A DNA stretch of 64,000 nucleotides from Rhynchopus euleeides. Lineage: Eukaryota; Euglenozoa; Diplonemea; Diplonemida; Diplonemidae. Each line of letters opens with the position of its first letter. The first letter of the stretch is position 1. The notes beneath the pieces are model-generated. The model was not told the origin of the DNA and made no database searches. It saw nothing but the letters and a program-made list of their open reading frames with translations. Of this stretch, positions 39,796-51,528 are shown one piece after another. The position numbers and the translations under genes were made by a program. Location: assembly GCA_963210315.1 (NCBI GenBank), contig OY723273.1, positions 682,001 through 746,000 on the forward strand, written 5' to 3'.

Positions 39796-41139
39796 TCAGC
39801 CCTGGTCACCCCTGCCACCCACCTGCATGCGCTGCACATGACGCCTAGCGAGAAAGGAACGCGCGGCAGTCTGCAGGGCCACTGCCGCTTCGGAGGCGAC
39901 CGTATCCTGGTTCTGTGCATTCCGCTTCGTCGTCAGGCGGCGGCGCATCTGCAGTGCTGCAAAACACCGCAACGTGCGCTGCAGGGTTTCGGCTGCCTCA
40001 CAGACCACCACCTCATGGTGGTACAATCTCCGCGTGGCCCGCAACCGGGCAGTCTGCGCATGCGCCACCCACCACCGCTGGATCATCGCCGCAGCACGCA
40101 TCTGCAGGCCGTGGTGGTAGCGCAGGTCAGACATGCGGCGCGCCTCCTTGCGCAGCTCCAGCACACGCCGCGCCTGCAGCTTGCGGCAGGCACACTGCAG
40201 CACGCACACCGCCGCCGCAATGCGGCTGTTCCGCCGCCGCGTGACGAACGGGAGGTGGGAACACGCGGGCGCAGTGCACTGCGAGCACACCACAGCGTAG
40301 TTGTACTTGAACCCCTCCTGCGACGCACGCCGCTGTGCCAGGTGTGTCTGCCTGCTGCGGGCCTGCGCCCCACGGAATGCGGCCTGCACCCTCAGGGCGG
40401 CATACTCCCGGACTGCACAGTCCTTCACACGGCCCCGCCTGCACGCCTCCTCCCGCCTCCGCACCTTGCAGCGGTGCACGCTGTACGCCTGCTCGATGAC
40501 GTGCACCGCACGCCGCGCCACTGCCATCACCTCCTCGCCCTGCAGCATGACGAAGGGCGTGCCTGCGAGGTAGCGCGCCTCCGCGTCATCATCCCGCAGT
40601 GCCTGCGCTGTGGCACGCAGGTCCTGCAGGCGCAGGGCATCGACACGCTTGCACGCCTGGTGGCGGCGGAAGGCGCACTGCACAACCAGGGCCGCCTCAT
40701 GGTGGCGGTGCGTCTCGCTGCGCCACGACCCCATCCACCTGCGCAGCTCGTTGGACGACTGCGTCGGAGGCAGCGGCGTGATGGAGTAGCGGCGTGGCAG
40801 AGGCGGCGGGGTGGGCGACAGGCGCCGCTGCGCATCGAACGCAGCCTGGCGGGCCTTGCGGTGCTGCGCCATCAGCTGCTCCTTCGGCACTGCGGGGCGC
40901 ACCGGCGGGTGCGCGTGGTCGATGCACACCGAGCCAGGGGCATACATCTGGCGGCACATCTCTTTATACTTCCCCTGCGCTAGCCCACTCAGGACACACG
41001 CATCGCTCACCGGCGCCCGTGCGGCAGCACCAAGCCCTGGCAGCCGCAGGACACACCGCGGAGGGGGGGCACACCCAGGCTTGTGTGGCACATACCGCCC
41101 CCGACCCGCACCAGGCGGTGTGTGTGGGGCAGCGAACAT
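39796..41139 (-). CDS. IQ-motif (calmodulin-binding) protein
   Basis: 447 aa from the first ATG (MFAAPHTPPG at 41139); the open frame upstream starts at a GTG. A C/T-rich run ending CTCGAGC directly precedes the ATG. The N-terminus is Pro-rich. From about residue 148 onward there are at least six degenerate IQ motifs: AALVVQCAFRRHQACKR, AALRVQAAFRGAQARSR near 250, AAVCVLQCACRKLQARR near 310, AAAMIQRWWVAHAQTARL near 343, AAETLQRTLRCFAALQ near 380, AAVALQTAARSFLARRH near 418. The likely role is calmodulin or centrin binding, often on cytoskeletal or flagellar structures. ATGCAGGTGGGT near the 3' end could be a splice donor, but the frame ends eight codons later in TGA. Confidence 0.8.
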   Translation of the reverse strand: MFAAPHTPPGAGRGRYVPHKPGCAPPPRCVLRLPGLGAAARAPVSDACVLSGLAQGKYKEMCRQMYAPGSVCIDHAHPPVRPAVPKEQLMAQHRKARQAAFDAQRRLSPTPPPLPRRYSITPLPPTQSSNELRRWMGSWRSETHRHHEAALVVQCAFRRHQACKRVDALRLQDLRATAQALRDDDAEARYLAGTPFVMLQGEEVMAVARRAVHVIEQAYSVHRCKVRRREEACRRGRVKDCAVREYAALRVQAAFRGAQARSRQTHLAQRRASQEGFKYNYAVVCSQCTAPACSHLPFVTRRRNSRIAAAVCVLQCACRKLQARRVLELRKEARRMSDLRYHHGLQMRAAAMIQRWWVAHAQTARLRATRRLYHHEVVVCEAAETLQRTLRCFAALQMRRRLTTKRNAQNQDTVASEAAVALQTAARSFLARRHVQRMQVGGRGDQG

Positions 41140-42961
41140 GCTCGAGGAAATAGACGAAGGGGAGGCGGGGAGCACCCACGTGGATGTATGCCGCAGAGGT
41201 GTGCGGTGCAGTGGGGTGCAGTGCAGGGCGCCGGGACAACGAGGGGGGGGGGGGGTGGGGGCGGGGCAGTGGGCTGCAGAGAATGTAAAGGTGTGGCAGA
41301 GTGTCGACCACCCCTTCCGCTCAAGCTGCAGGTAAATCTCAGCTCAGTTGCCCGATGCCCAACGAGGCAGTGCCGTCGTGGAGGGGGGTGGGGGGGGTGG
41401 GGACGCCCACCCGCTTCCACACACTCCCGTTCAGCTGGGTTAACGTCTGGAGTGCAGGTCGCACTGGCCGGACCCCGATACCACCTCCACCGCCTACACA
41501 CCCAGGGGTTGTGCGGCTGTGACTCGTGTGTGGGGGAGGGGTGCTGGGTGTGTCTGACCTGCGGATTAAAGGAGAGTATGTGTGTGGTGGGGGAAAAAAT
41601 CTCACGGCAGGTGTGGGGGAGTGATAGGTAAGTTCAAAGACAACTTGTTGTTCTCGACCATGTCCAAAACTGCTCAGAAATCGGCGGGTGGGGGGGTGGC
41701 AAGATGGCGACGTGGAGCAAAGGCTGGGGGTGCGGTGGGAGTGGGTCGAAGCGAGGTCGGGCTGGGGGATGAGGGGTGATGGGCAGATGCGGAACCACGC
41801 GCACACCGGCGGATGTGTGTATGGGTGTGAAGTCAACCCACCCGATTCACCGCTTCGAGCCTCCCACACGAAGGCACGCCGCCTTTTCATTTTGCTGATT
41901 TGCTTGGTTGGGCCCGCCGCCGCCGTTCCACCTTCCCACCCACTCGCTCTGGGCAAGCAATCGCGAGGGGGGTCAGGATACCACACCCCACACACACCCA
42001 CGCATGGATGGGTGTGCATGCACATTTCCTTTTTTTGCTCCGAATGATGGTTTGCTGTGTTGATCCCGGCTCCCGAAAAATAAAAAAATTGCAAAAGATG
42101 ACAAAAATCAAAAGCCATAACCCGATACCACCTGACCCCGCCCCCCCCTCCCCTCCCCTCCCCAGACCACCACAACGCCTCCGTGTGCGAAGCAACAGCG
42201 CTCCGAGTGTGATGTGCAAAAAAACTAATAACCGCTCACTCCAAATCCTTCACCCCGATGAAAAGAAGAGAAGAGAAGGGACATGGCCGCAGGAATTTGC
42301 GGCCACAGCACGTAAGACCGCCATCCCCGCTGTCTATTCTTCCTCCGCCAACCGCCATGCGAGTCTTGCACGCCAATGAGTGTACATGGGATTTGGTGAG
42401 AGATGCGCGACGTAAAGTGGCGGGGGGCGGGGTGGGGGGGGCGGGTGGGGTATCCGCTCTAATTGTGGCGCAGAAAGGTGTGTTGATCCCAAGTGAGGTG
42501 GCACACTTACGCAGTTGGCAGAGCGGAGGCCACACGTTTGTATTGTTTCAAGCACACCGGCAGGATTCCGACAGGCGCAGCGCCAGGCCTGGGTGTGCGT
42601 GTGGAAGAACACCAGGTGTGGGTGAAGAAAATACAACGAAATCGGAAACACGGTTCGCAGAATGGCAACGCGCTGCGGAAGGCAGCGGCCTGGTCGGCTT
42701 GCATGCACCACCGCCCGCCGCTGGGCACCACCACAGGCGCCCTGCAGACTGCTGGCCCTGGCCCACCAGAGCTTGGTGGCAAGGCCTGCACATCGCACAA
42801 GGTTCGATCGAATCCCCTCCCCCAAGGCACAGCGGCACAGAGGCCAGGCCCTGGGCTCACGGACTCCACTGACAAGCTGACAGGCAGCACGCCCACCTCC
42901 CCATCCCATGTCGCACCGAGTGCCACCACCAGTGACGTCACTGTGCGCAGATTGCGTGCGC
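41140..42961. other. Gene-free stretch
   Basis: Nearly 1.8 kb with G homopolymers (41241-41254), a C run at 42141-42147 and GC-rich blocks. Long frames such as 42334-43068 (-) run across NOP53's last exon in another frame and have no domain. Confidence 0.45.
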
Positions 42962-44813
42962 TCAGTCGTCACGCTTGGTGACCACGTAGTACTTGGCCGG
43001 GCGCTTGGGCCTCCTCCGCTTTGTGGAGGTCTGTGCAGGCAGGATGCTCCGCTTCTGGAAGCTCTCAAACCGCAGCTTCACAGGGTCACGCATGCTGGCC
43101 GTCACCCGCCCTTGGCTCCTGTGGATGGTGGTGGTGTCGTCCCCCTGGCAGGCCACACACATGAAGAGGCATTGATGGCAGCAACCCACCCCAAAACCCC
43201 CCTTGCGCCACGCCCTCACCGGCATACCGCACAGAGGGCTTGATGTCGTCGGGGGTTTGCAGGTCGAGGGCAGGGGCCCTGAAGCGCTTCCGCCCCACAC
43301 GCAAGCTCTCCTTGTTCTTGTTGAGGTCGTGGCGCAGCTTGTTCTTCGCAACTGTGTCGCGGTTATCTTGCTCCAGCTCCTGTGGACACGCGTGTGTTGT
43401 TGTGTGTGTGTGCAGATGAAACAGTCAACCAACGCATCAACCACACCACATGCCCTCGCCCTCAGCAGGGCAGAACCGAAGGGACACTCCCGACCGCACC
43501 GCCAACAGCCACCAGGCGTGGTGACACACAACAGAATGACCATCAGCAAGTCATACCTTCATCAGGTCGTCGATACGGTCGGCATCAAGGCCGACCTGTT
43601 TGCGCTGCTTCTTACGGTTCTGCAGTGACGATGTTATGTGTAGTGCATGCGGTACAGTGGATGACGCAACAGCAGATGGGTGATGCACTGCCCCAAAATG
43701 AGGCATGTGCGTGTGTCGAGTGGAATCGCCAGCAGGTGTGCCGAACCATCGCACCGCCTTGTTTTTCAGGCGGGTTCCCAAGCGCGATACCCAAGAGCCC
43801 AGAAAGCAACACCACGTCGGAGGGCTGCTTCAGCAGGAGTGGTGCAATGCATACCGCAAACGTCTTCTCCAGCATCAGGCGCGTCAACTTATTTTTCTGA
43901 CCGCGTGTCTTCCGGTCCTTGGACTTCCCCAGATCATCACGAGGCGCCTGCAACAACGAGGGGGATGTTTCGTGATCAGCACCCACACCTCCACCCTGAC
44001 GACCCCAACAGGCATGCCCCACACACCCCCTCACCCCCCCCTTCGACATACCCCCTCGATCTCCTCATCCCACTCGGTGCCAGCCAGGTCGTCGCCGACA
44101 ACACCCCTCCGGATGTTGATGTCGACGCGTGTGCGCGCCTCGATTGCCTTCTGGATCGCCTCCTTTCTGAGCAGGTGTTGTGCCGCCTTCTTCATGGCCA
44201 GCTCATGCTGCTTCTTGTCCGGGTTGTAAGACTGCGACCCATCCGGGATGATCGACGCTTTGCGCAGGTGGTCTGTCCGCTCGATCCGCGCCGCCTTCGC
44301 ACCGCCGTGCTCCTTGTTGGAAGGACGCTTCGCCTCCGGCACATCTGCACCCCAGAGGTCCAAAGGGGCCTCCTCCGGCTCGGGCACTGCCACCGGCTGT
44401 GCCCCCCGCTTCCGCTTCCGGGCAGCAGGGTCCAGCAAGGCACGCTTGGACCCCATCCCGGCAGGTGTGTACGTTACTCGCTGTGGGAGGGGAGGCGTTG
44501 CGTTAACGCGCCGCCGCACTAAACCAGGGTAGGAGGCCCACTGGGGTTTTGCTAGGACCCCACCCCCCGCCGCCACCCCGTTCGCCGGAGGCTTTACTGC
44601 AACCCGGCGCGCTGGGCGGGGGAAGCCAGGCCGAAGCGTCCCGTTTTCACGGGCCTCTTGCAGCCGCTGCTGGAACTCCCCCTCACCACAGGCGAATATG
44701 TTGTCTTGAACATCACCAACCAGTCGGTCGGTGTAGGCGTTCAGGATATGCCATGTCATAGCAAATGGCTCGTGCTGAGCCCCCGGAGGGGCTGCAATAC
44801 GATGCATAGGCAT
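42962..44813 (-). CDS. NOP53: Ribosome biogenesis protein NOP53 (GLTSCR2/PICT1), five exons
   Basis: Exons: up to 44052, 43947-43855, 43619-43557, 43379-43228 and 43118-42962. The introns are 104, 235, 177 and 109 bases, with donors GTATGT, GTATGC, GTATGA and GTATGC; the joined frame is continuous to TGA. NOP53 family landmarks are in order: LDLWGADVP, the signature PDGSQSYNP followed by H..LA..KAA, a Lys/Arg-rich helix, APALDLQTPDDI and FESFQKRSI with a basic tail. NOP53 acts in the nucleolus in 60S maturation, recruiting the Mtr4-exosome for ITS2 processing. The start is uncertain: the frame has ATGs at 44813, 44759 and 44456. The last begins MGSKRALLDPAARKRKRG and follows TCCCACAG, so the region above 44456 may be an intron or 5' exon. 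Confidence 0.85.
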
Positions 44814-46128
44814 AGCTGACACCACACAGTGGGCAGCAGGGTCGCGGGGGGCCTGGGCCAAAAAATGCGAGCAATAACCAATTAGAAAATACCCCCCCGG
44901 GAGCGGGGAAGGAGGGGGACGGGGGCGTTAAACAAACACAAGATCTAGATGGGGACAGGTGGGGTTGGGAGGGGGTGGGGTAGGGGTGGGGAGTGGGAGA
45001 CAGGGTACAGCGGGTCACGGGGCAAAAGGGAAACCTGCGGTTTGCGCAGATGGGGGCGGAGGGAGGGCGATGTGAAAAATGGATCAAGGCACACATGCGC
45101 GTCGGGGCTGCGGGGAGATTGAGGGGGGAAGAAGGGGGGGGTGGGGATGGGGTGGGAGCTGGGAGGTGGGATCCTGTCACTTCAGCAACGGGGTTTAGGG
45201 GGGTGGTGGGGGGAGGGGTGGCTGACCAGGCTCGTTCTTCTCGACAGCGTAACTACCGGGGCGTGGGGGGGAGGGGGGAGGGGGGGGGGGGGGGGTGGGG
45301 GTGGGTGGGTGGGGTGCGGTTTCCGCGATTACAAAAAAGAAAACAGGTTTCATGAGAGAGACGTGCCGAAACCCCCACACACCCTGCTCCCCAGGCTCCC
45401 CCCCCCCCCCCACCCCCCAGCTTCACAGGGGCGTGTTAGCTATTTCCCCTCGTTGGGTAAAACAGTTACACACCCATACACATTACGCCAGTATATTGTA
45501 CATTCTTGTTGGAGCAGTGCAGACAGCTGTGGAGCACATCAGGGCTACCGAGCTTCACTGCCCCTCCAACGCAGGCGAGCTACGGCTGGTGTTGTGTGGA
45601 TGTGCAGCGCACAATTGAGGGGTACCGCCACAAGGTTGCTATAGTGTTACACAACAACAAAAGGATTAACGTGCGGGATGTGGGGGACAGGCTCTGACCC
45701 CGCCTCGAGGGAGGGCACGCCAGAACGTGCCACACAGAGGGAACAGATTAGTGGACCCCCCCCCCCCCCCCAAAAAAAAACATTCCGGAGGGATCTGTCG
45801 GCGTGGTGCCGAACACCTCACCTCTCTGCCAGAGGGGTGTGCCGCTGTTCGATACAGATGGGAGGGGAAGGGAGGCTCAGAGAGAGAGAGAGAGCGGGGG
45901 TAGATCGAGCAGGGGGGGGTGTGTGGTTATACGGAGAACAGTCTTTGTTACAGAGCCTCACACCGATTCTACACCTGCTCTCCGCAAAGAGCGGAGAAAA
46001 AACACACTCCCACACACAGACACACAGGCACACACCTCCCCGCCCCTGAATACCAGACGAAGATAGGGATCTTGGCTGATCACAATGGTGTATCGCAGCA
46101 CCTCCATGCTACCCCTCCGATGTTGCTG
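44814..46128. other. Gene-free, strongly G-rich stretch
   Basis: Long G-rich + strand (44940-45310), a G homopolymer 45280-45294, C runs at 45401-45411 and 45757-45770, GA run 45878-45892, CA run near 46010-46035. The frame 45506-45697 (+) has no domain. Confidence 0.45.
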
Positions 46129-46857
46129 TTAGATGGTGCTCAGCCAGCTGTGGAGCGACTCGGCGACCTTCTCAGGGGCTTCGAGGTGTGACATGTGACC
46201 CGTCTCCTCAAGTATGCAAAGGGAGCTCCGGCGGGCCTCGTTGTGGATGTTCTGCGCGATGAGCGCCGGCAGAAGCGCGTCATCCGCGCCGGCGCACAGC
46301 CACAGAGGGAGATCTGTGCTCTTGAGGAAGGCTGTCGAGTCGGGCCGCGTCATCGAGACGTGCTGCTGGTGGATGAAAGCTTCGGTACCAACCTCGTGTG
46401 CCATCTCCGACACAACAGGCAGCAGACGCTCGTGGTTATTGGAGTAGAGGAGGAGGGGCTTCTGGAGTGCCACGACACGCTCCACACCGCCCTTCTTCGC
46501 AATGTCGATCAGCTTCTGACGCACATCCAGCGTCTTCGGGTTGTCGGTCCGCGCCTGTGAATTGACAAGCCCGAGACCCACCAGCTCAGGGCTCCGCTTC
46601 GCCACCTCCAGTGCGATGTAACCGCCATAGGAATGCCCCACGACGACAGTCTCGCGGAGGCAGTAAGCAGCCTTCAGCTGTGCCGCCGCTTCCTCCACAC
46701 TGTCAACGGTGGAGATGGGGTTTGCCGCTTCCAGCGCAATCGCCTCCCGGCCTCTGATAGGCGGGAGCTTACGGAAGTTCTCGATCACCCCATCCCACAC
46801 GCGCGCAGTGCTCAGCGCGCCGGGGAGAAACAGAACCTTCTCGATGCGACGCCGCAT
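46129..46857 (-). CDS. Alpha/beta-hydrolase fold protein
   Basis: 242 aa from the ATG at 46857 (MRRRIEKVLFLPG), the first ATG in a frame open to 47049. It has the fold's landmarks: an oxyanion-side LPGALSTARVWDGV near 13-26, the nucleophile elbow VVGHSYGGYIA near 73-83 (GHSYG, with Ser nucleophile), the acid Asp in CAGADDALLP near 190, and the catalytic His in TGHMSHLEAPEKV near 220. The length and order fit the MhpC-like esterase/hydrolase group. The substrate cannot be told from sequence. Probably cytosolic. CCAGCCAG lies directly before the start, a possible splice acceptor. The stop is TAA. Confidence 0.85.
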   Translation of the reverse strand: MRRRIEKVLFLPGALSTARVWDGVIENFRKLPPIRGREAIALEAANPISTVDSVEEAAAQLKAAYCLRETVVVGHSYGGYIALEVAKRSPELVGLGLVNSQARTDNPKTLDVRQKLIDIAKKGGVERVVALQKPLLLYSNNHERLLPVVSEMAHEVGTEAFIHQQHVSMTRPDSTAFLKSTDLPLWLCAGADDALLPALIAQNIHNEARRSSLCILEETGHMSHLEAPEKVAESLHSWLSTI

Positions 46858-48387
46858 CTCTGGCTGGCGTGGCGGACGGCCCGCACCCCAAGCGCCCTGG
46901 GATGTGGCGCGTGTGTCCTGAGGGTTGCGGATACCAGCAGAAGGGGAGGGGGGGTTTGATCGTCGAGAGGGAATGGAAAAGTAAATCTCCCAGCACCTTC
47001 TCGCAATGTTAGTCCTTTTTGTAGTCACTACACCAGATATGTTGTACAAGGCAGATCAATGCACAACGGGAGCAGAAGGGGAGGGGGGGGGGGCAGTGTT
47101 GTTAGAAACCGAGTTTTAAACATTTTAAACGTTTTAAAGTTTAAAACGCCGTTTTAAATTATTTAGGAGGATGTATAACGAACTGTAAATTCTGTAAAAT
47201 TTTGTAAAAAATGGGGGGATTTTTTGGAAAAATGGCCAAAAAAAGAGTGTGGGGAGTTGGGTCCAGTTTAGCAAAGTCCGTGTATTTGGACGCGGCCCCT
47301 CAGATAAGGAAGCCGCGTCTCAGGTGCGATATGGGGTGTTGGAGAATTTCAGGGTTCGGCCCGAAATTCCCGTTCGAACCGCTATCCCAGGTCCGACTCA
47401 AAACTGTGCTGGGCTCTCGGAGACGGGAGCCCGAAAGCGGGAAGACCAAGCCAATTGTTTTTCCGTGCGAGGATCACTCCTCGACACTGTGTGGAAGCCC
47501 TGCAGGGCACATCCATGAGACGCATCACAACAGAAGGGACAGAAGAACATGAGGCCACGAGGAAGCTGGCCGTGTATCGCAAAGTTTTCGACAACGTAGC
47601 ATGCCCGAGAGGAACGTTCTTCCCGTTCCCATTCAGGGTACGGTACACCTGAGGACAGCAAAAGACGGTCACCTTGCAGGCGGGGCAACGCCTGCATGAA
47701 CGCAGATAAAATTGCAGGATACGTTCCCTGCATCAGGAGCCGGTTGTCAAGCCTCCCGTGTTGCAGTTGTAGGGCTCCGAATAACACCCAGTTTCATCGG
47801 ACCGTAACGAGGATCTTGGCATCGACGAGCCACAGACTGTGACACTTTACAGTCGGAATCGCGTCCGACACCTGGTAGGCATTGCCATGCCGATGGAAGG
47901 CCCCCCCAGCCCATGGGGGGCCCGGGGTCTCAGACGGTGGGAGGCACTCCAGAGTGGCGTGTGGCCTCCGACCGGCGCGGACTGCGCTACAACACCGCAA
48001 CCGAGGGCACCTGCAACTACATTTGGATGCGGGACACGGCATCTTCTGAGATGCTCGGCGGGGAGAGGGGGTCTCTCTGTACCTCCTAGGGAAAGCGGAC
48101 AGAACGAGGTAGGCACTCGGAGATGGAGCCGAGAGGGGCGGACGGGGGTTCTTTCAGGCAGCGCCGCAACAGCGAGAAGAACACGTGCAACCCCAGAACA
48201 TGAGGCGCCGTGACGGAGCAACAGGAGAAAACCATAAAAACAGGGCGTCCGGACGACAGACAGGCACGGGACTGGAAACGCAAACAAACAGACAGCCGAA
48301 AAGAAGTCGAAGTGAAACGGTTGTACAAAGGGCTCGGCTTTACCGACGTCCTTCGTACAGAGTGAAACGACGACGCCGCCGAAGGGC
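46858..48387. other. Gene-free stretch
   Basis: A G run at 47080-47090 and a TTTAAAAC-rich patch at 47112-47157 are the only structures seen. The frames here show no domain. Confidence 0.4.
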
Positions 48388-49106
48388 GGCGGAAAAATTT
48401 TTGGGGTGTTTTTGGGTGAAAATCCGGGCAACCCGGGCCCTTTGGGACCACATAGGCCAGGAAAGGCCAAAATTTTCGACTTTTTTCGGAAATTTTCCGA
48501 TTTTTCACAGTGTGGCAGTCCGCAGACACAGATTTTCGGGTCAGAAAAAAAAAATTTTCGACCCAAAAATTTCGGATTTTTTTCCGGAGGGTGTATGGTG
48601 ACCATCCCGGAAATCCGAAAAAAACCTGATTTTTCCTAATTTTCGGATTTTTCTCGAAATTCGCCCTTGTGTCAACCAGTGGCAAATTTTTCGGAAAATC
48701 GGGAAAAAACAGGAAAATCCGGAAAATCATACACCCTCCTAGTGTCTGGGGGGTGATATGGCGGAAAAATTTTTGGGGTGTTTTTGGGTGAAAATCCGGG
48801 CAACCTGGGCCCTTTGGGACCACATAGGCCAGGAAAGGCCAAAATTTTCGACTTTTTTCGGAAATTTTCCGATTTTTCACAGTGTGGCAGTCCGCAGACA
48901 CAGATTTTCGGGTCAGAAAAAAAAATTTTTTTCGACCCAAAAATTTCGGATTTTTTTCCGGAGGGTGTATGGTGACCATCCCGGAAATCCGAAAAAAACC
49001 TGATTTTTCCTGATTTTCGGATTTTTCTCGAAATTCGCCCTTGTGTCAACCAGTGGCAAATTTTTCGGAAAATCGGGAAAAAACAGGAAAATCCGGAAAA
49101 TCATAC
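48388..49106. repeat. Tandem duplication of a 345-bp AT-rich unit
   Basis: Unit 1 (48388-48732) and unit 2 (48760-49106) are almost identical, differing mainly in A/T homopolymer lengths and single bases (ACCCGGGC/ACCTGGGC, CCTAATT/CCTGATT). Both start GGCGGAAAAATTTTTGGGGT and end GGAAAATCATAC, with 27 bases between. Frames across them are low-complexity and not believable as genes. Confidence 0.9.
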
Positions 49107-50543
49107 GGGGTTTAAAACGGCAAAAAACCCTGCAAAATATAGGGGGAGACTTTTCGATTTTTTTTTCTGGAACCCAAAATTGGTCGTTTTGGGCCATCTG
49201 AGGCCATCTTCGGCAAAAAAATCCAATTTTGAGGCTCCCTGGGGGTCCCAAATGGGTGAACAAATTCCCTGTGTGAAATAGCCTATTGCAGGCCTTTTGA
49301 GCATGATCAGGCAAACACAGCTGTGTGGCAGGGCTTTCTGCGAAAATTCGCCTCCTGGTGAAGTGGGCTACTTTTCACCCTCCATTCACCCTGGCCTCAA
49401 CCCGTTCCTCTGCTCACCCTGACGCAAGCTCATGCCCTCATCGTTGACAATCACCCAGAAAAGATTCAGGATGGTACAGTACAGACTCGGGTGCACGAAC
49501 GATCCAACGGTGGTGCCTGTTTGACTTGCTGGTGTATGGTTGATCATTGCTTGTTACGTACATTTCGCTTTCTCAGCGCCCCCGCCTTCACCGAAACCCG
49601 ATGCCCAACACGAGCGGTGTGGCGCCCGTGGTACTGACCCCTTCGGACCTTAACTCCAGCGGTAGCCGCCGGTTTCTTCAAAGAAACTCATCGATGATGT
49701 CCCCCCAGAGTGCAGGTTCCTGCTGCCTACCCACGATCATTAGGGTGCCGAGAGAATGGCTAGGTGATCAATAATTGTCCCAAACACTAGCTTGGCAACA
49801 GCCAGAGCAACCCCAGGTGGGGCGCAGCCGAGTGCTGCAACCATCGTTCTGACAGCAACAACATCACCTGGCTGTCTTGTTGAACACAGCCGTGATGAAG
49901 CTGGCTGCACTTCCTGTTTGGAGTTCATCGGGATCCGTTCTGCAAAAGTGAAAGTTGGAGGCAAAGAATACATCGCCTTTTGTAGGCTTCTCTCGATCAG
50001 AGAAGTCGGGCATCCATAGGAGAGTAAAGAGAATACAGATATGCTCCTCTCAAAGAGGGGCAGGCCAAAGGTAGGCTCCAGGTGGCAACTGGAACTGTGC
50101 AACTTTTCCAGAAGGTGCTTCCAGGACTGTCGAAGGAGCTGGTGGAGTTCGCTGGGTCCATTGCCACCCCCATCATGGTGATCCGGCCTTCAACCTGCGA
50201 CTTTGTATCATGGATTCAGCTCAAAAGGGTGCACATCGAGTGATGCAAGATGAAGATTCGACACTCCAGAAATATGCTGATGTCAAACTGCATTATTCCT
50301 GAGAACAACGGAGGGGGTGTGCCAACTGATGCCGGTGCGATTGATGCAACCCTCACCACAACGTCAGTGCCACCTATTTTCCACCAATAATGTGTCCGCT
50401 GTGACAGGAATGCAGGAATAATCACCCAGAATATGAGCTGGGGGGCCTCAGGGGGCATGGAAAAATTTTTTTGGCCGAAAAAAATTTTTTTTGGTGTGAA
50501 AACACCACAGAAACGCCCTGTTTTAACCCCCGTTTTAAACTCC
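49107..50543. other. Stretch without a firm gene
   Basis: Less GC-rich than the rest. Short + strand frames near 49792-50019 and 50074-50243 read somewhat like protein (for example KVLPGLSKELVEFAGSIATP) but are broken by stops and match no family I recognise. They may be remnants of an old element. Confidence 0.35.
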
Positions 50544-50894
50544 GTTTTAAATTACCGTATACGTAAATATTATGGAACGTAAATATTATGGAACGGGCCC
50601 ATTTTTGGCCGGTCCGTTCCATAATATTTACGTTCCATAATATTTACAGGGCCAGTTGGGGACTCGGTGGTGAGGACGGCTTGCGTCAGGAATCGCGCGA
50701 AAAGTGCACGAGTAGGTCCCGTCAGGGACTCTGTATGCCGTCCGATCACCTGGTCCAAGTCCCCGAGTCGCAGAAAGCCCTGTAAATATTATGGAACGAA
50801 AAAAATCTGGAACGCCAACCCACCAGCGTTCCAAAATATTTACGTTCCATAATATTTACGTTCCAAAATATTTACGTATACGGTAATTTAAAAC
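50544..50894. mobile_element. Foldback element with nested GTAAATATTATGGAAC repeats
   Basis: The ends GTTTTAAATTACCGTATACG (50544-50563) and CGTATACGGTAATTTAAAAC (50875-50894) are perfect inverted repeats. Inside, GTAAATATTATGGAAC occurs twice, then its reverse complement twice, then again singly and as three tandem reverse copies, some with a changed base. Multiple stem-loops are possible. No coding region. A composite MITE or foldback element. Confidence 0.75.
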
Positions 50895-51528
50895 GCGTTT
50901 TAATTTAAAACATTTAAAACATTTAAAACGTTTAAAACGTAAAGTTTTAAATGGGGGCTAACAACAATGGGGGGGGGGTGCTCAGAGGGGAATCCACCAC
51001 CAAGGGGAAGGGGAAGGGGAGGCATGATTTGTCGAGAGTGACGGTGAGGGGTAAAGCAAGTCTCCCAGAGAGAGGGGGGGGGGGGGGGTGGGGGATGGGC
51101 AGAACGCGTCATCATCTCCACGTCACTGGGTGTCAGCAGATGGAGGCACACGATGTTTTCGGATCGTGTGCCGAGCGATGTTAGGGGGCAAACGAAACTA
51201 CGGCACTCTGGGCCGCCGGCAGGCGCAACCAGGCACAGGAACAGACCAGACGTAACATTACGGTATACCGGAACGGAGGGCCGGGCGGGGGAGGAGGGTG
51301 TCAGGGGGAACAACGTGCCGCACCTGCCCTGGGCTAGTGTATGCCTTTCTAAAGGGTGTGAGGCCGGGTGGGGTGTCGGGACAAGCTGTCGGGGCAAGGA
51401 GCTGAGACAGAGACAGAGCGAGAGGGTGAGGGCGGCCACGCGGAGGGGGGGGGGGGGGGTGGGGGGGCGAGGGGGCACTCACTCCCACACACCGCACCTC
51501 TACACCTCGCACCCTTTCCTCGTTGGTG
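50895..51528. other. Gene-free stretch
   Basis: TTTAAAAC-type repeats at 50895-50957, then G homopolymers at 51068-51080 and 51448-51460. No gene seen; it may include the NEK gene's 3' UTR. Confidence 0.4.

Noticed and set aside
39793..40983. 396-codon + strand frame at 39.8-41.0 kb
   Set aside because: It is the antisense shadow of the IQ-motif gene, open because of GC-rich codons.
42790..42830. GGTTCGATCGAATCCCC near 42.8 kb as a tRNA T-arm
   Set aside because: No acceptor, D or anticodon stems can be built around it.
43086..43227. Continuation of NOP53 exon 4 into the following frame
   Set aside because: The family alignment and frame both require splicing at GTATGC (43227) to the acceptor ending at 43119; read-through gives a Gly/His/Pro tail unlike NOP53. 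An AG nearer the donor (before GGGGACGAC) was also rejected because it breaks the frame.
46858..47049. 64-residue N-terminal extension of the alpha/beta hydrolase
   Set aside because: The upstream frame has no ATG (it opens at a TTG) and no fold-related sequence; the hydrolase fold begins right after the ATG at 46857.
48086..49314. Long - strand frames (up to 297 codons) at 48.1-49.3 kb
   Set aside because: They translate the tandem AT-rich repeat; composition is biased toward Lys/Phe/Pro, and the same peptides recur because the DNA is duplicated.
49547..50243. Small coding-like frames at 49.5-50.2 kb as a gene
   Set aside because: Short, interrupted by stops, no splice model closes them and no family is recognised.
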